Of a stretch of DNA of 41,818 nucleotides, positions 34,059-41,717 are shown in pieces. The DNA is taken from contig JABBOB010000026.1 in the NCBI GenBank assembly GCA_019352055.1, positions 1 to 41,818 on the forward strand, read 5' to 3'. The translations under genes and the position numbers were made by a program. The first letter of the stretch is position 1. Each line of letters opens with the position of its first letter. The notes beneath the pieces were generated by a model. That model did not search any database, had not been told where the DNA came from, and worked only from the letters and a program-made list of their open reading frames with translations. Source of the DNA: Acidobacteriota bacterium. Its GTDB lineage: Bacteria; Actinomycetota; Actinomycetes; Actinomycetales; Microbacteriaceae.

Positions 34059-34910
34059 ATGCTCGCGGCCTTGAACCTGGTCGACACCGGGGCTCGGACG
34101 AACGAGGACATCTTCACCGGCCCGTCGCAGTGGAGCCCCCAGGGGCGGGTTTTCGGCGGCCAGGTGCTCGCGCAGTCCGTGGTCGCGGCGACGAGGACCG
34201 TCGACGACGATCGTCCCATCCACTCGATGCACGGGTACTTCCTGCGCCCCGGCGATCTCGAGGTCCCGATCACCTTCGCGGTCGACCGCATCCACGATGG
34301 GCGCTCGTTCTCCACGCGTCGCACGCAGGCTTACCAGCACGGCGTGCCGATCCTGTCGATGATCGCGTCCTTCCAGACGACGGACGACGGGCTGGAGCAC
34401 CAGAAGCCGATGCCGGAGTCGCTGCCCGATCCGGAGTCGCTGCCGGACGAGCGTGAGCTGCTGTCGGCGATCGATCACCCGATGGCCCGGTTCTGGGCGA
34501 GCGGACGACCCTTCGACATCCGGCACGTCGACGGTCCGCTCTACCTCGAGTCCGGCGCAGAGCGGGTCGCGCACCAGGCCGTGTGGTTCAAGACGCGCGG
34601 ACGGCTGCGGGACGATCCCGCGCTGCACCGTGCCGCGCTCGCCTACGCGAGCGACTACACGATCCTCGAGCCGATCTGGCGACGCCACGGTCTCGCCTGG
34701 GCGACAGCGGGTCTGAAGGCGGCGAGCCTCGACCACGCCATGTGGTGGCACCGGCCGGCGCGGGTGGACGACTGGCTGGTCTACGTCCAGGAGTCGACGA
34801 GCGCCGGTGGCGGACGCGGGCTCAGCCACGGCCGCATCTACACGCGCGACGGCGTCCTCGTCGCCTCCGTGGCGCAGGAGGGGATGACGCGGGTCGCTCC
34901 CCCGGCGTAG
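34059..34910 (+). CDS. tesB: Acyl-CoA thioesterase II (TesB-like, double hot dog)
   Basis: This enzyme hydrolyses acyl-CoA to free acid and CoA. From ATG 34059 there are 283 residues. EDIFTGPSQWSPQGRVFGGQVLAQSVVAATRTV is the TesB N-terminal signature, HSMHGYFLRPGDLEVPITFAVDRIHDGRSFSTRRTQAYQ is the first hot dog domain, and ASLDHAMWWHRPARVDDWLVYVQESTSAGGGRGLSHGRIYTRDGVLVASVAQEG is the second, with the Asp of LDHAMWWH. The best ribosome site (GGAGGAGGGG, 34028-34037) is too far from the ATG but ideal for an in-frame CTG at 34041, which would add LEPLSA, so the true start is uncertain. The stop is 6 bp from the next convergent gene. Confidence 0.92.
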   Translation: MLAALNLVDTGARTNEDIFTGPSQWSPQGRVFGGQVLAQSVVAATRTVDDDRPIHSMHGYFLRPGDLEVPITFAVDRIHDGRSFSTRRTQAYQHGVPILSMIASFQTTDDGLEHQKPMPESLPDPESLPDERELLSAIDHPMARFWASGRPFDIRHVDGPLYLESGAERVAHQAVWFKTRGRLRDDPALHRAALAYASDYTILEPIWRRHGLAWATAGLKAASLDHAMWWHRPARVDDWLVYVQESTSAGGGRGLSHGRIYTRDGVLVASVAQEGMTRVAPPA

Positions 34911-34916
34911 CTCCGA

Positions 34917-35402
34917 TCAGCGCTTGCGGTGCGCGAACACCACCGGCGCGTCCAGGTAGGGCGCCCACGCGGCCCGCTCCGCCTCGGTGATCCGGCGCGG
35001 CTGCTGCGTCGCGGCATCCACCAGGACGAGGGTCGACGCGGCTCGGGTGGTCAGCTCCCGCGGCTCGGCACCCTCCGGGCTGAACACCTCGTAGTGCACG
35101 TCCAGACTCGCGCCGCCGAGTCGCGCGACCCAGACCTCGCAGTCGAGCGGCTGCCTGCCGTAGGGGATGGGACGCAGGTACTCGATCTCCTGGTGCGCGA
35201 TCAGGCTGAGCGTCTTCGCGCCCGGCCGCCCGTCGAGGATCGCCGGCCCGTCCTGCCTCGTCCCGTCCGCCGAGCCGGCGGGGAGTGCCCAGAACGCCTG
35301 GATCCGCACCTCCTCCAGCAGTCCGAGCATCGCCGCGTTGTTCACGTGGGCATACGCGTCGATGTCGCTCCAGCGGAGCCGGATCGGGACGTGCAGTTTC
35401 AT
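34917..35402 (-). CDS. 4-hydroxybenzoyl-CoA-thioesterase-like (YbgC/hot dog) thioesterase
   Basis: A 161-residue single hot dog protein. MKLHVPIRLRWSDIDAYAHVNNAAMLGLLEEVRIQAFW is the family signature, with the catalytic Asp in RWSDIDAYAHVNN. AKTLSLIAHQEIEYLRPIPYGRQPLDCEVWV and LDVHYEVFSPEG form the following strands. It hydrolyses acyl-CoA, most probably of short or aromatic acids. Start ATG 35402, 19 bp after the ettA stop on the same strand, so it probably belongs to the ettA transcript. It is convergent with the TesB-like gene, six bases between stops. Confidence 0.9.
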   Translation of the reverse strand: MKLHVPIRLRWSDIDAYAHVNNAAMLGLLEEVRIQAFWALPAGSADGTRQDGPAILDGRPGAKTLSLIAHQEIEYLRPIPYGRQPLDCEVWVARLGGASLDVHYEVFSPEGAEPRELTTRAASTLVLVDAATQQPRRITEAERAAWAPYLDAPVVFAHRKR

Positions 35403-35421
35403 CGAGCCGTGCCCCGCACGG

Positions 35422-37104
35422 CTACGCGCGCGTGAGCTTGCGGTACACGCCCCGGCCGACGCCGACCGAATCCGGGCCGAGCCGCTCGGCCTTGTTCTCC
35501 TCGTAGGCCTGGAAGTTGCCCTCGAACCAGTACCAGTTGCCCGGGTGCTCCTGCGTGCCCTCGTAGGCGAGGATGTGGGTCGCGATCCGGTCGAGGAACC
35601 ACCGGTCGTGCGTGATGACCACCGCGCACCCGGGGAACTCGAGCAGGGCGTTCTCGAGGCTGCCGAGCGTCTCGACGTCCAGGTCGTTGGTCGGCTCGTC
35701 GAGCAGCAGCAGGTTGCCGCCCTGCTTCAGCGTCAGCGCCAGGTTCAGTCGGTTGCGCTCACCGCCGGACAGGACCCCGGCGCGCTTCTGCTGGTCGGGG
35801 CCCTTGAAGCCGAAGGTGGAGACGTACGCGCGGGACGGCACCTCGGTCTTGCCGACCTGGATGTAGTCCAGCCCGTCGGACACGACCTCGAAGAGGGTCT
35901 TCTGGGGGTCGATGCCGCCCCGGGACTGGTCGACGTACGAGATGTCGACCGTACTGCCGATGGTCAGGTCGCCCCCGTCGAGCGGCTCGAGGCCCACGAT
36001 CGACTTGAACAGGGTCGTCTTGCCGACGCCGTTCGGGCCGATGACGCCCACGATGCCGTTGCGCGGCAGCGTGAACGACAGGCCGTCGATGAGCACGCGT
36101 CCGTCGAAGCCCTTCCGCAGCTGCTTCGCGTCGATCACCTGCGAGCCGAGTCGAGGGCCGACGGGGATCTGGATCTCCTCGAAGTCGAGCTTCCTCGTGC
36201 GCTCCGCCTCCGAGACCATCTCCTCGTACCGGGCGAGGCGCGCCTTCGACTTCGCCTGGCGGCCCTTCGCGTTCGAGCGCACCCACTCGAGCTCCTCAGA
36301 GAGGCGCTTCGAGAGCTTCGCGTCCTTCTTGCCCTGGATGCTCAGCCGCTCCTGCTTCTTCTCGAGGTAGGTCGAGTAGTTGCCCTCGTACGGGTAGAGC
36401 CGGCCACGGTCGACCTCGGCGATCCACTGGGCGACGTGGTCGAGGAAGTACCGATCGTGCGTGACGGCGAGCACGGCGCCCGGGTACTTCGACAGGTGCT
36501 GCTCGAGCCAGAGCACGCTCTCCGCGTCCAGGTGGTTGGTGGGCTCGTCGAGCAGCAGGAGGTCCGGCTGCTGGAGCAGGAGCTTGCAGAGCGCGACGCG
36601 GCGCTTCTCTCCACCGGAGAGGAACTCGACCTGGGCGTCGCCCGGGGGCGTGCGGAGCGCATCCATGGCCTGCTCGAGCTGCGAGTCGAGATCCCAGCCG
36701 TTGGCGGCCTCGATCTCGTCCTGCAGCTTCGCCATCTCGTCGCCGAGCTTGTCGTAGTCCGCGTCCGGCTCGCCCATCTCGAGTCCGATCGCATCGAACC
36801 GCGCCAGCTTCGCACGAAGCTCGGCGACGCCGTCCTGCACGTTCTCGAGCACGGTCTTCGACTCGTCGAGCTCCGGCTCCTGCATGAGGATGCCGACCGA
36901 GAACCCGGGCGTGAGCTTGGCCTCGCCGTTGGACGGGGTGTCGAGGCCCGCCATGATCTTGAGGATCGTGGACTTGCCCGCGCCGTTCGGCCCGACCACC
37001 CCGATCTTCGCGCCGGGGAAGAACGACATCGTGACGTCGTCGAGGATCAGCTTGTCGCCGTGCGCCTTGCGGGCGCGGACCATCTGATAGATGTACTCCG
37101 CCAT
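35422..37104 (-). CDS. ettA: Energy-dependent translational throttle protein EttA (ABC-F)
   Basis: An ABC-F ATPase that binds the ribosomal E site and throttles the first elongation steps according to ATP/ADP ratio. The 560-residue product has two ABC cassettes: Walker A GPNGAGKST (38-46) and GPNGVGKTT; signatures LSGGEKRRVAL and LSGGERNRLNL; Walker B LLLLDEPTNHLD and LLLLDEPTNDLD. The EttA arm and the basic linker (YSTYLEKKQERLSIQGKKDAKLSKRLSEELEWVRSNAKGRQAKSKARL) identify EttA rather than Uup. There are no membrane segments. Start ATG 37104, 47 bp after ssb on the same strand. Confidence 0.96.
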   Translation of the reverse strand: MAEYIYQMVRARKAHGDKLILDDVTMSFFPGAKIGVVGPNGAGKSTILKIMAGLDTPSNGEAKLTPGFSVGILMQEPELDESKTVLENVQDGVAELRAKLARFDAIGLEMGEPDADYDKLGDEMAKLQDEIEAANGWDLDSQLEQAMDALRTPPGDAQVEFLSGGEKRRVALCKLLLQQPDLLLLDEPTNHLDAESVLWLEQHLSKYPGAVLAVTHDRYFLDHVAQWIAEVDRGRLYPYEGNYSTYLEKKQERLSIQGKKDAKLSKRLSEELEWVRSNAKGRQAKSKARLARYEEMVSEAERTRKLDFEEIQIPVGPRLGSQVIDAKQLRKGFDGRVLIDGLSFTLPRNGIVGVIGPNGVGKTTLFKSIVGLEPLDGGDLTIGSTVDISYVDQSRGGIDPQKTLFEVVSDGLDYIQVGKTEVPSRAYVSTFGFKGPDQQKRAGVLSGGERNRLNLALTLKQGGNLLLLDEPTNDLDVETLGSLENALLEFPGCAVVITHDRWFLDRIATHILAYEGTQEHPGNWYWFEGNFQAYEENKAERLGPDSVGVGRGVYRKLTRA

Positions 37105-37151
37105 GCCTCGATCCTAACTTTCGTCCGGGCGGGCCCTCCGCCGCTCACGGA

Positions 37152-37682
37152 TCAGAACGGCGCATCCTCCGCTTCCACCTCGCTCCCCCAGTGCGCCGCG
37201 GCGCCCGCAGGCACCGTCTCCCGTCGATCGTCATCGCCCGGCCTCGCGCCCCAGCCGTCGGAGGACTCCGGCTCGGCGGGCGCCGCCGGAGGAGCGGAGG
37301 GCACCTGCGCCGCGTTCCTGCGTCCCGCGTCGGCGTACGTGCTGGTCCCCCAGCGCAGGTCGTGACCGAGTGCGCTCGCACGCAGCTCCGCGTTCCTGGA
37401 CCGGCCTCCGGTCTCGGACTGGAACTCCCGGATCGTCAGCACCCCTCGCACGATCACCAGCTGACCCTTGTGGAACGACGCGTGCGCGTTGCGGGCCAGG
37501 TCGTTCCAGGCGGAGACGCGGAACCAGCTCGTCGGCCCGTCGGACCAGGTGTCGTCCGCACCGCGCTTCCGCTCGCTCGTCGCGAGCGTGAAGTTGAGCA
37601 CGTCGCCCTTCGACGTCGCGCGCAGCTCGGGCTCCTGCCCGATCCGACCGACCACCGTGATGATGTTGTCGTTGTCCGCCAC
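37152..37682 (-). CDS. ssb: Single-stranded DNA-binding protein
   Basis: A 176-residue OB-fold protein that coats single-stranded DNA. ITVVGRIGQEPELRATSKGDVLNFTLATSERKR and SWFRVSAWNDLARNAHASFHKGQLVIVRGVLTIREF form the OB-fold. A disordered Pro/Ala/Glu linker precedes the acidic tip EAEDAPF, the partner-binding tail. The fold is shorter and more divergent than the main replicative Ssb, so this may be a second paralogue. The start is GTG 37682, with AGGAGGT 8 bases upstream. It is upstream of ettA on the same strand. Confidence 0.93.
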   Translation of the reverse strand: MADNDNIITVVGRIGQEPELRATSKGDVLNFTLATSERKRGADDTWSDGPTSWFRVSAWNDLARNAHASFHKGQLVIVRGVLTIREFQSETGGRSRNAELRASALGHDLRWGTSTYADAGRRNAAQVPSAPPAAPAEPESSDGWGARPGDDDRRETVPAGAAAHWGSEVEAEDAPF

Positions 37683-37847
37683 CGCGGCACCTCCTCGATT
37701 CGTGGATGGGTGCGCGGCCCCGGTGAGCCCGTGCCGTGGACGTGACCGGGACCGCGCAGGATCGATGGTCGATCAGCCCGACGGCAGCCTGCGGCCGGTT
37801 CACCCTCGCGCACGGGAATCCGGCCTGGGGAGGAGCAGACCCGCGGG

Positions 37848-38375
37848 TCAGGCCGCCTTGACGTACCGGGCGTACGAGCGCCGGACCTTGTTCACCTTCG
37901 GCAACGCGACCGCGAGGCAGTAGCCCTGGTTCGGGTTCTTGGCGAAGAAGTCCTGGTGGTACTCCTCGGCCCGGTAGTAGGTGCCGAGCGGAGCGAGCTG
38001 CGTGACGATCGGACCGTCCCAGATGTCCGCCGCACGCTCGATCGCCGCCTGGAACGCGGCCTGCTGTGCGGCGTCCGCGGAGAACATCGCCGAGCGGTAC
38101 TGCGTGCCGACGTCGTTGCCCTGGCGGTTCAGCTGGCGCGGGTCGTGCAGGGTGAAGAACACGTCGAGGACGACGTCGCGCGGGATCACCTCCGGATCGA
38201 ACGTCACCGCGACCGCCTCCGCATGACCGGTCAGCCCCGAGCACACCGTCTCGTAGTCCGGGTTCCTCAACGATCCCCCGGTGTACCCGGACACGACGTC
38301 CGAGACGCCCTCCAGCGAGCGGTAGACCGCATCGAGGCACCAGAAGCAGCCACCCGCGAGCACATAGGTCTCCAT
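37848..38375 (-). CDS. msrA: Peptide-methionine (S)-S-oxide reductase
   Basis: This enzyme repairs oxidised methionine. The 175-residue product starts METYVLAGGCFWCLDAVYRSL, with the catalytic C10 in GCFWC, then GVSDVVSGYTGGSLRNPDYETVCSGLTGHAEAVAVTFDP and RQLNRQGNDVGTQYRSAMF, the substrate pocket. NPNQGYC carries a C-terminal resolving cysteine. Start ATG 38375 has GAAGGG at 7 bases; an ATG two codons earlier is also possible. The gene is separated from ssb by 165 bp, which hold no other recognisable gene. Confidence 0.95.
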   Translation of the reverse strand: METYVLAGGCFWCLDAVYRSLEGVSDVVSGYTGGSLRNPDYETVCSGLTGHAEAVAVTFDPEVIPRDVVLDVFFTLHDPRQLNRQGNDVGTQYRSAMFSADAAQQAAFQAAIERAADIWDGPIVTQLAPLGTYYRAEEYHQDFFAKNPNQGYCLAVALPKVNKVRRSYARYVKAA

Positions 38376-38464
38376 GACCATCCCTTCGAAGTCGTCGTAC
38401 CTGACAACCCGCCGGGATCTCGCGAACTTCCACCGCGCCTCGCCACGCCGTCGCACGGCTTCGG

Positions 38465-38470
38465 TACGCT
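38465..38470 (+). promoter_or_regulatory. Probable -10 of a leaderless promoter for the 377-residue gene
   Basis: TACGCT is followed by the 7 bases CCGCCGC and the ATG at 38478. No ribosome site is present, as expected for a leaderless transcript. Confidence 0.45.
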
Positions 38471-38477
38471 CCGCCGC

Positions 38478-39611
38478 ATGTGGGTCGACCTCGCCGCCTG
38501 GTTCCAGTCGCCCGGCGGAGCCCGGGTCGTGCAGACCGCGATCATCCCGGCGCTGGCGATCCTCGTCGCCGGGCTGCTGGCCGCTGCCATCGCCCGATCG
38601 GCGGTGAGAGCGACGATCCGGCGCGCCGAGCGCGTGGAGGCGGCGTCCGTCGTCGCAGGGCTCGTGACCGCGGCGCGCCTCACGGTCGAGACGGGAGTCG
38701 ACGCCGCTTCGCGCCGCCGGGCCGGCCGCCTGCGGGTGGAGGCCGACGTCCGAGCACGTCTGCTGCCGCTGACCGGTGCGGAGCTCGCCGCCGACTGGGC
38801 GGCCGCGCGCACCGACGCGCTGCAACAGCAGGCCGCAGCGGGCCCGGTGACGGCCGAGCTGGCCGAGCTGCGCGATCGGCTCGTCGAGTGGGTCGGTAAG
38901 CCGTCCCGGGCGCGACGGCTCTTCCCGGCCGCGCCGACGCCTCGGGCCTCGACCCCGGACGTCCCCGCGACCCCGGATGTCGTCCAGGCCGAGGCGCCGG
39001 CGCCCCCGCCCGTCGTGCAGCAGCCGGCACCCGAGCCGTCCCCCCACGCCGCCACCGCCACGCCTGAGGACCGCCGCTCCCCTTCGGGACCGGACGCCGA
39101 AGCATCCGGGACCGCGACCGGACCCGACCCGGAACCGGTCGGGGCCGGCGCCGGCGCCGTGCCGGTGCGCGCGCCTGCGCCTGCGCCTGCGCCTGCGGAG
39201 GATCTCCCGGCCTGGCAGCGCACGCGCGCCGGCGAACGGCTGCAGCAGGAGCGGAGCCGCGGCCGGGCGGCCGAGTCCCCCACCGGCGTCGCGGAGGAAG
39301 ACGCGGTGCCGCGCACCGCGACGCCTGCCGGTCCGCAGCACCCGGATCGGGTCGGAACCGCTGTCGAGACGACCGACGCGGAGGAGGCGGTGCGACTCGA
39401 GGCGCATCAGCAGGCTCGACACGCGCGCCCGTCCGAGCAGGCCAGCAGCGGCCCGCTTCCTGCTGCGACCCCTGCGCCGGCATGGCTTGATACGTACGAC
39501 GACGAGGCCCACGTCACGCAGAACCTCGACCTGAAGACGCCACCCCCGGTCTCGGCGTCCGCTGTGCGGGATCGGGGTGGCCCCGGCGAGGACCTCGTGC
39601 CGCGCTCCTGA
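38478..39611 (+). CDS. Single-pass membrane protein with disordered Pro/Ala-rich domain (377 aa)
   Basis: No family is recognised. A membrane segment near the N-terminus (TAIIPALAILVAGLLAAAIARSA, about 20-42) leads into an Arg/Ala-rich helical region to about 145 (RRAERVEAASVVAGLVTAARLTVE, LREELRDRLVEW-like heptads). Then comes a long Pro/Ala/Glu-rich disordered stretch, including an APAPAPAPA run coded by a GCGCCT hexamer repeated four times (39171-39194), and a less biased tail, AWLDTYDDEAHVTQNLDLKTPPP. It may be an envelope-anchored scaffold, but that is a guess. The frame is long, with strong third-position GC, and has a clear promoter-start arrangement. Confidence 0.7.
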   Translation: MWVDLAAWFQSPGGARVVQTAIIPALAILVAGLLAAAIARSAVRATIRRAERVEAASVVAGLVTAARLTVETGVDAASRRRAGRLRVEADVRARLLPLTGAELAADWAAARTDALQQQAAAGPVTAELAELRDRLVEWVGKPSRARRLFPAAPTPRASTPDVPATPDVVQAEAPAPPPVVQQPAPEPSPHAATATPEDRRSPSGPDAEASGTATGPDPEPVGAGAGAVPVRAPAPAPAPAEDLPAWQRTRAGERLQQERSRGRAAESPTGVAEEDAVPRTATPAGPQHPDRVGTAVETTDAEEAVRLEAHQQARHARPSEQASSGPLPAATPAPAWLDTYDDEAHVTQNLDLKTPPPVSASAVRDRGGPGEDLVPRS

Positions 39612-40064
39612 TGCGACTGCGTGCTGACCGCGGTCGTGTCGTTCGCCTCCGGGTGCATCTGTAACCGCTCCTGAACGGCCCGAGGCCGGCTGACAGGCTG
39701 GTCGGCGGTCGGCGGTCGGCGGTCGGCGTCGTGCCGGACCCGGTCCTCGTGGCCACAGCGTTCGGAGGCGCCGGCGACACCTCCTCGTGCAAGGCCGCCG
39801 GCGAGTGGGGCTCGATCGTGCCGGGCACGTTCCCGTGGTCGGTCGGGATCGTGTCGGTCGGGATCGTGATCATCCGCAGTCGCTCGGGACACCTCGAGCG
39901 CGCGGAGCTGTCCGCGACGATCAGGCGCTCCCGGAGACCTGACGCACCCCGCTTGCCCTGTGCGACCCTCGGGGCTCGTGGTGCGACAGCCGACTCGACG
40001 GTGCGCGACCACACGAGGAACCGTCACCATCCCTCCCCCGTACACTCGTTGACCGTTCGCATGC
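39612..40064. repeat. Gene-poor gap with short tandem repeats before tRNA-Arg
   Basis: About 450 bp without a credible gene. Visible are four exact tandem copies of GGTCGGC (39700-39727) and two exact tandem copies of GTCGGTCGGGATCGT (39838-39852, 39853-39867). The longer frames here run into the tRNA or mirror the preceding gene and look spurious. It may be degraded sequence next to an integration hotspot. Confidence 0.6.
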
Positions 40065-40140
<76 letters not shown>

Positions 40141-40160
40141 AACACCTGGTTAGAGGCCAA

Positions 40161-41324
40161 CTAGCTTTCCAGCTCGCGACGCAACCCCGAGGAAACCCCG
40201 AACATTCGATCGAGGTGATCGGCGGCGGCGGCGCTTCCGACGTTGCGGCTCATGTAGACGTCCTGCGTCAGCGACGGCTTCGAGTGGCCGAGGTACTCCG
40301 CGATCGCTCGGGCGCTCATGCCGGCGACGTCCAACGCCGTCGCGGTCGTCTTGCGCAGCGAGTGACTCGTGTACGACGAGTAGCCGAGGCGATCCCTGTT
40401 CCGCCGCCAGACAGACTCGGCGTCGATCGGATCTCGAAGCACGCCCGCGACGCTCGGGAGGACCACCGAGGCGATCCGATCGCGATGCTCGAGCAGCGTC
40501 ACGGCTTGGGCAGGAATCGAGATCGTCCTGGTGGACGCGGCGGTCTTGCCGTGCTGCTGATGCAGCAGCCCCTTGCCGGGCACACGCACCACCGTCGCGT
40601 CGAACGTCACTTTCGCGGCCGCGAGGTCCACCCGCTCCCAGGTCAGAGCCAGGGCCTCCCCGATCCGACAGCCACTCATCACCATGAACGCAAGCAGATC
40701 ACCGACGTCGAGTCGCCGCAGTTCCGGATCGTTCGTGACCGCGTGAATGAACGTGGGTACGGACTCGAGCTGCAGCGCGGTCGAGGCGCGTGAGGCGCCT
40801 CTCCGGATCGCCGCCACTTGCGCCACCGGATTGGCCCGTAGTGCGTCTGCACGCACAGCCATCCCAAGGATGCCGGACAGCACCGATCGCGTCGTTTTGG
40901 CCGTACCGGGCCCGTGGTCTTTGGTCACCGCAGTGAAGAACGCCTGAAGTCGCCCCGGTGTCGCCTCGGCCAGACGGAGGTCCCCGATGCGAGGCACGAT
41001 GACTCGGCGCACGACTCGCTCGTACTCCGCAAGCGAGCCGGCGGCCAGACCGGCATCACCCTTCGCGATGACGAACTGCTCGGCCGCGACCGAGATGGGT
41101 GTCCCGGGCTTCAGGTCCCCGTCGGTCGGACTTGCGATGTCGACCAGGGCCTCCATCAATGCCGTGGCTGCCTTGGCTCCGCTCCTGCCCGGACGGAATC
41201 GCTCGACCTGCCTCCGCGTGCCGTCCGGAAACCTGTAGAGCGTCCTTGCACGCCAGACACCTGGCTCGACCTCCCGGAGGTTTACGGCCCCGTGAGTACT
41301 GATCGGCAACCTCGGACGACCCAT
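40161..41324 (-). CDS. int: Site-specific tyrosine recombinase / integrase
   Basis: A 387-residue phage-type integrase. The N-terminal arm-binding and SAM-like core-binding parts (about 75-180, GSLAEYERVVRRVIVPRIGDLRLAEATPGRLQAFF) precede the catalytic domain with R220 (MSGCRIGEALALTW), K260 (HGKTAASTRTISI), H321-x-x-R324 (HSLRKTTATAL), H347 (YLGHSKPS) and nucleophile Y357 (DVYM). The set is complete, so it should be active. Codon use is less GC-biased than the chromosome to its left. It reads toward the tRNA-Arg, 23 bp away, as integrases of tRNA-targeting elements do. Start ATG 41324 has AGAGG upstream. Confidence 0.95.
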   Translation of the reverse strand: MGRPRLPISTHGAVNLREVEPGVWRARTLYRFPDGTRRQVERFRPGRSGAKAATALMEALVDIASPTDGDLKPGTPISVAAEQFVIAKGDAGLAAGSLAEYERVVRRVIVPRIGDLRLAEATPGRLQAFFTAVTKDHGPGTAKTTRSVLSGILGMAVRADALRANPVAQVAAIRRGASRASTALQLESVPTFIHAVTNDPELRRLDVGDLLAFMVMSGCRIGEALALTWERVDLAAAKVTFDATVVRVPGKGLLHQQHGKTAASTRTISIPAQAVTLLEHRDRIASVVLPSVAGVLRDPIDAESVWRRNRDRLGYSSYTSHSLRKTTATALDVAGMSARAIAEYLGHSKPSLTQDVYMSRNVGSAAAADHLDRMFGVSSGLRRELES

Positions 41325-41334
41325 CAGTCAGCCT

Positions 41335-41364
41335 CTCTGCCGGCCGCGTTGCGCCCCGGCAGAG
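41335..41364. promoter_or_regulatory. Inverted repeat between integrase and the HEPN-like gene
   Basis: CTCTGCCGG (41335-41343) and CCGGCAGAG (41356-41364) form a perfect 9-bp inverted repeat with a 12-base spacer, in the 45-bp gap between divergent genes. It could be an operator for both, or a terminator. Confidence 0.4.
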
Positions 41365-41369
41365 CGATT

Positions 41370-41717
41370 GTGCGTCGACGCTCGGACAGGCTCAGCAGGA
41401 TCGAGTGGGTGCGCCGGGAGGAGAACCCGGCGGAGGTCATCGACCGCACCAGTCAGGCGATTGGACGCGCGAACGCGCTTGCGAGGCACGCTTTAGTCGA
41501 TGTGCGCGCTCGAGCGGCGCACCTTCGGGAACTGCGCAACTACGGTCTGCACCCGGTGGGCGACGCCCAGGACGAGCTCGAGGAGGCGTGTACCGAGGCT
41601 GGCGCCGCGGTGCTGTTCCTCGCCGCCCGCTCCTACTTTCTCACCCTCGACCGCGCCCGCCTCGCACTTGTCAGGGCCAGCACCGAGCAGGGCATGCAAA
41701 GCGCGCCCGGAGGGTGA
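41370..41717 (+). CDS. Small helical protein with an RNYGLH (HEPN-type RX4H) motif
   Basis: About 115 residues from GTG 41370; a GTG at 41408 is also possible. The all-helical chain ENPAEVIDRTSQAIGRANALARHALVDVRARAAHLRELRNYGLHPVGDAQDELEEACTEAGAAVLFLAARSYFLTLDRARLAL carries R-N-x3-H in LRELRNYGLHPVG, the layout of the catalytic RX4-6H motif of HEPN RNases, where Asn or Asp often follows Arg. The motif is embedded between two long helices, as in HEPN folds. It is not identified beyond that. Codon use includes TTA, ATT and AGT, less GC-biased than the chromosome, consistent with a mobile element. It diverges from the integrase. Confidence 0.5.
   Translation: MRRRSDRLSRIEWVRREENPAEVIDRTSQAIGRANALARHALVDVRARAAHLRELRNYGLHPVGDAQDELEEACTEAGAAVLFLAARSYFLTLDRARLALVRASTEQGMQSAPGG

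Noticed and set aside
39160-39200. Possible CRISPR-like repeats in the Pro/Ala-rich coding region
   Set aside because: It is a simple 6-bp coding microsatellite without spacers; no CRISPR array or cas gene is visible anywhere in the window.
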